A stretch of 64,000 nt of DNA, taken from NCBI GenBank assembly GCA_035403085.1, contig DAONEM010000008.1, positions 1-64,000 on the forward strand, given 5' to 3'. How positions within the stretch are numbered: the first letter of the stretch is position 1; each line of letters opens with the position of its first letter. This document shows positions 62,566-64,000 of the stretch, in pieces. The DNA comes from JAMOAD01 sp023621955. GTDB lineage: Bacteria > Acidobacteriota > Aminicenantia > JAMOAD01. A program made the translations under genes and the position numbers. A model generated the notes under the pieces. That model was not told where the DNA came from, searched no databases, and saw only the letters and a list, made by a program, of their open reading frames with translations.

Positions 62566-64000
62566 AGACCATCGTCTTGGTCGGTCAACCCAACTGTGGA
62601 AAGAGCGCCCTTTTCAACGCTATCGCCGGATACAAGGCTAATTCCTCGAACTTCCCCGGAACGACGGTCCAGATTCTTCGCTCCCAGGTGATCTACCGGG
62701 GGGAGACCTTCGACCTGGTCGATCTTCCCGGTACCTACTCCCTGACTCCTTTCGACAAGGCCGAAGAGGTCACCTTCGACTTTCTCCTCACCGGGGAGTA
62801 CGACCTTATCCTCAACGTTCTGGACGCTTCCAGGCTCAACCGCTCCCTTGAACTCGCTCTCGAGCTCCAGGCGTTGGAGAAGCCGACGATTCTTGTCTTG
62901 AACATGATGGACGAAGCGGAGAAGAAGGGGATGACCATCGATTCCGCGGCTCTTGGCGAGTTCCTCGGCATGTCGGCTTTCCCCACTACCGCCCTCTCCG
63001 GGAAGGGGGTGGAAGATGTTCTTAAGGCGGCCCTCGGGCAACTGGAGAACCCCTCTCCGGTTCGTCCTCTCCCCTTCCCGCCGAGACTGGAGAGCTTCTT
63101 GGCGGAGTTGACCCCTTTCGTCGGTGCCGGGAGGGTCAACTCCCGTTTCTTGGCTCTCAAGGCCTTGGAGGGAGGGGAAATGGAGAAGAAGATTCCCGTC
63201 TCTCCGGGCTTCCATGCAAAGGCCGAAGAGCTCTCGGGAAAGGTGAGGGAGTTCTGGGACAAGAGCCTACAGGAGGTGCTCTTCGCGGAGAGGCACCACC
63301 TCTCCATGGAGCTTTCCGAGAAGGCCTGCCGAATCGTCCGCCGTCAAGGAAGGCACCTTTCCGAAAGGGTGGATGCCCTCTTCTGCCACCCCCTCTTTGG
63401 TTACCTTCTCTTCGTTGTGGTCTTCCTCTTGATGCTGGCCCTGGTCTTTCGGATCGGGAACCTTCTGGAAACCCTCTCCCTGGCGCCGTTGAACGAGTTG
63501 GCCCTCTGGGTGGGGAACCTTCCCATCGCCCCATGGCTCCACCGGCTGGCCGATGGTATCGTGGCCGGGACCGTGGGCGCCGTCGGGATCATCGTCCCCT
63601 ATATGGTCCCCCTCCTCCTGATGATGGCCATTCTGGAAGATTCCGGCTACCTGGCCCGTTCCGCCTTCCTCTTCGACAGCCTCATGCACAAGATGGGGCT
63701 TCACGGGAAATCTCTCCCCCCCCTTCTCATGGCCTTTGGATGCAATGTCCCGGCTCTCTCGGCCACAAGAATCTTGGAGAGCCCTCGGGATCGCCTTCTG
63801 ACAGCGCTTCTGATTCCCTTTATCCCCTGTTCGGCGAGGACCATCGTCATCTCCGCTCTGGTCTACGCTTTCTTGGGGACAGGGTGGGCCTTCTTCGTTT
63901 ACGGCGTCACCATGATTACGGTCTTCTTCCTGAGCCTTCTGCTCTCTTCGCTGGTGAAGTACCCTGCTCCGGGGTTGATCATGGAGATTCCCGCCTTCAG
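62562..64000 (+). CDS. feoB: Ferrous iron transporter FeoB (3' end outside the window)
   Basis: Partial: 479 codons are present and the frame is still open at the window edge. N-terminal G domain: G1 GQPNCGKSALF, G2 Thr in FPGTTV, G3 DLPGTYS, G4 NMMD. A helical guanine-dissociation-inhibitor domain follows, then the membrane domain with FGYLLFVVVFLLMLALVF, the first Gate motif region DSGYLARSAFLFDSLMHKMG, and the conserved PPLLMAFGCNVPALSATR with its Cys. Imports Fe(II). Translationally coupled to feoA. Confidence 0.95.
   Translation, partial: MKTIVLVGQPNCGKSALFNAIAGYKANSSNFPGTTVQILRSQVIYRGETFDLVDLPGTYSLTPFDKAEEVTFDFLLTGEYDLILNVLDASRLNRSLELALELQALEKPTILVLNMMDEAEKKGMTIDSAALGEFLGMSAFPTTALSGKGVEDVLKAALGQLENPSPVRPLPFPPRLESFLAELTPFVGAGRVNSRFLALKALEGGEMEKKIPVSPGFHAKAEELSGKVREFWDKSLQEVLFAERHHLSMELSEKACRIVRRQGRHLSERVDALFCHPLFGYLLFVVVFLLMLALVFRIGNLLETLSLAPLNELALWVGNLPIAPWLHRLADGIVAGTVGAVGIIVPYMVPLLLMMAILEDSGYLARSAFLFDSLMHKMGLHGKSLPPLLMAFGCNVPALSATRILESPRDRLLTALLIPFIPCSARTIVISALVYAFLGTGWAFFVYGVTMITVFFLSLLLSSLVKYPAPGLIMEIPAF

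Overview
This 64 kb window is GC-rich chromosomal DNA from a diderm, probably motile and probably anaerobic or facultative bacterium. Outer-membrane biology is shown by lpxC, a TonB-dependent receptor, a TolC-type channel and a DUF3187-type beta-rich exported protein. Motility is shown by flgD-flgE. Methylmalonyl-CoA decarboxylase-type subunits, methylmalonyl-CoA epimerase, FeoAB and Tdh-Kbl suggest amino-acid or propionate-type metabolism. The lineage cannot be fixed from the sequence alone; an Acidobacteriota-like or deltaproteobacterial-like diderm would fit. I see no insertion sequence, prophage or CRISPR array, so this looks like ordinary backbone.

Layout. 1-2.7 kb: tRNA-Asn, then two consecutive cobalamin riboswitches in the leader of a BtuB-type receptor. 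2.8-15 kb: one long, tightly overlapping + strand operon (tig-clpP-clpX-lon-ysxC-rho-response regulator-RsuA-family pseudouridine synthase-two unknown membrane proteins), i.e. protein quality control plus transcription termination and rRNA modification. 15-21 kb (- strand): DUF192 protein and pcm, tRNA-Glu and tRNA-Lys, gatC-gatA-lipoprotein, and tdh-kbl for threonine breakdown to glycine. 21-28.6 kb (+): PilZ protein-gltX-thiD-Lon-like protease, then flgD-flgE behind a sigma-54-like promoter. 28.6-37 kb: aminotransferase, a giant thioester alpha-2-macroglobulin, and a HerA/DUF853 ATPase.

37-41 kb holds the most unusual locus: a coupled operon of a Wzx/MATE-like flippase, a nucleotidyltransferase-like/CDP-alcohol phosphotransferase fusion with altered motifs, and a radical SAM protein. 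I infer an uncharacterised lipid or lipid-linked head-group pathway. 41-48 kb is envelope-related: lpxC divergent from the flippase operon, mtgA, a YciB-like/Nudix fusion, DUF3187 protein, tRNA-Leu, the C-terminal half of a split transketolase, an M23 peptidase and a MalY-type lyase. 48-52 kb carries tRNA-Leu, a carboxyltransferase, an OadG-like subunit, a biotin carrier, a divergent formiminotransferase-like protein and the epimerase. 52-64 kb holds an RluA-family protein, a HAD phosphatase, an AraC-GyrI regulator, a TauE/SafE permease, a TetR-TolC-MFP-RND efflux operon and feoA-feoB (feoB runs off the end).

A recurrent regulatory theme is a near-consensus TTGACN-17/18-TATNNT promoter placed so close to the start codon that no Shine-Dalgarno sequence fits. 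Several genes (gatC, the PilZ gene, the aminotransferase, lpxC, and nearly feoA) therefore look leaderless. Within operons, ATGA/TTGA stop-start overlaps are the rule.
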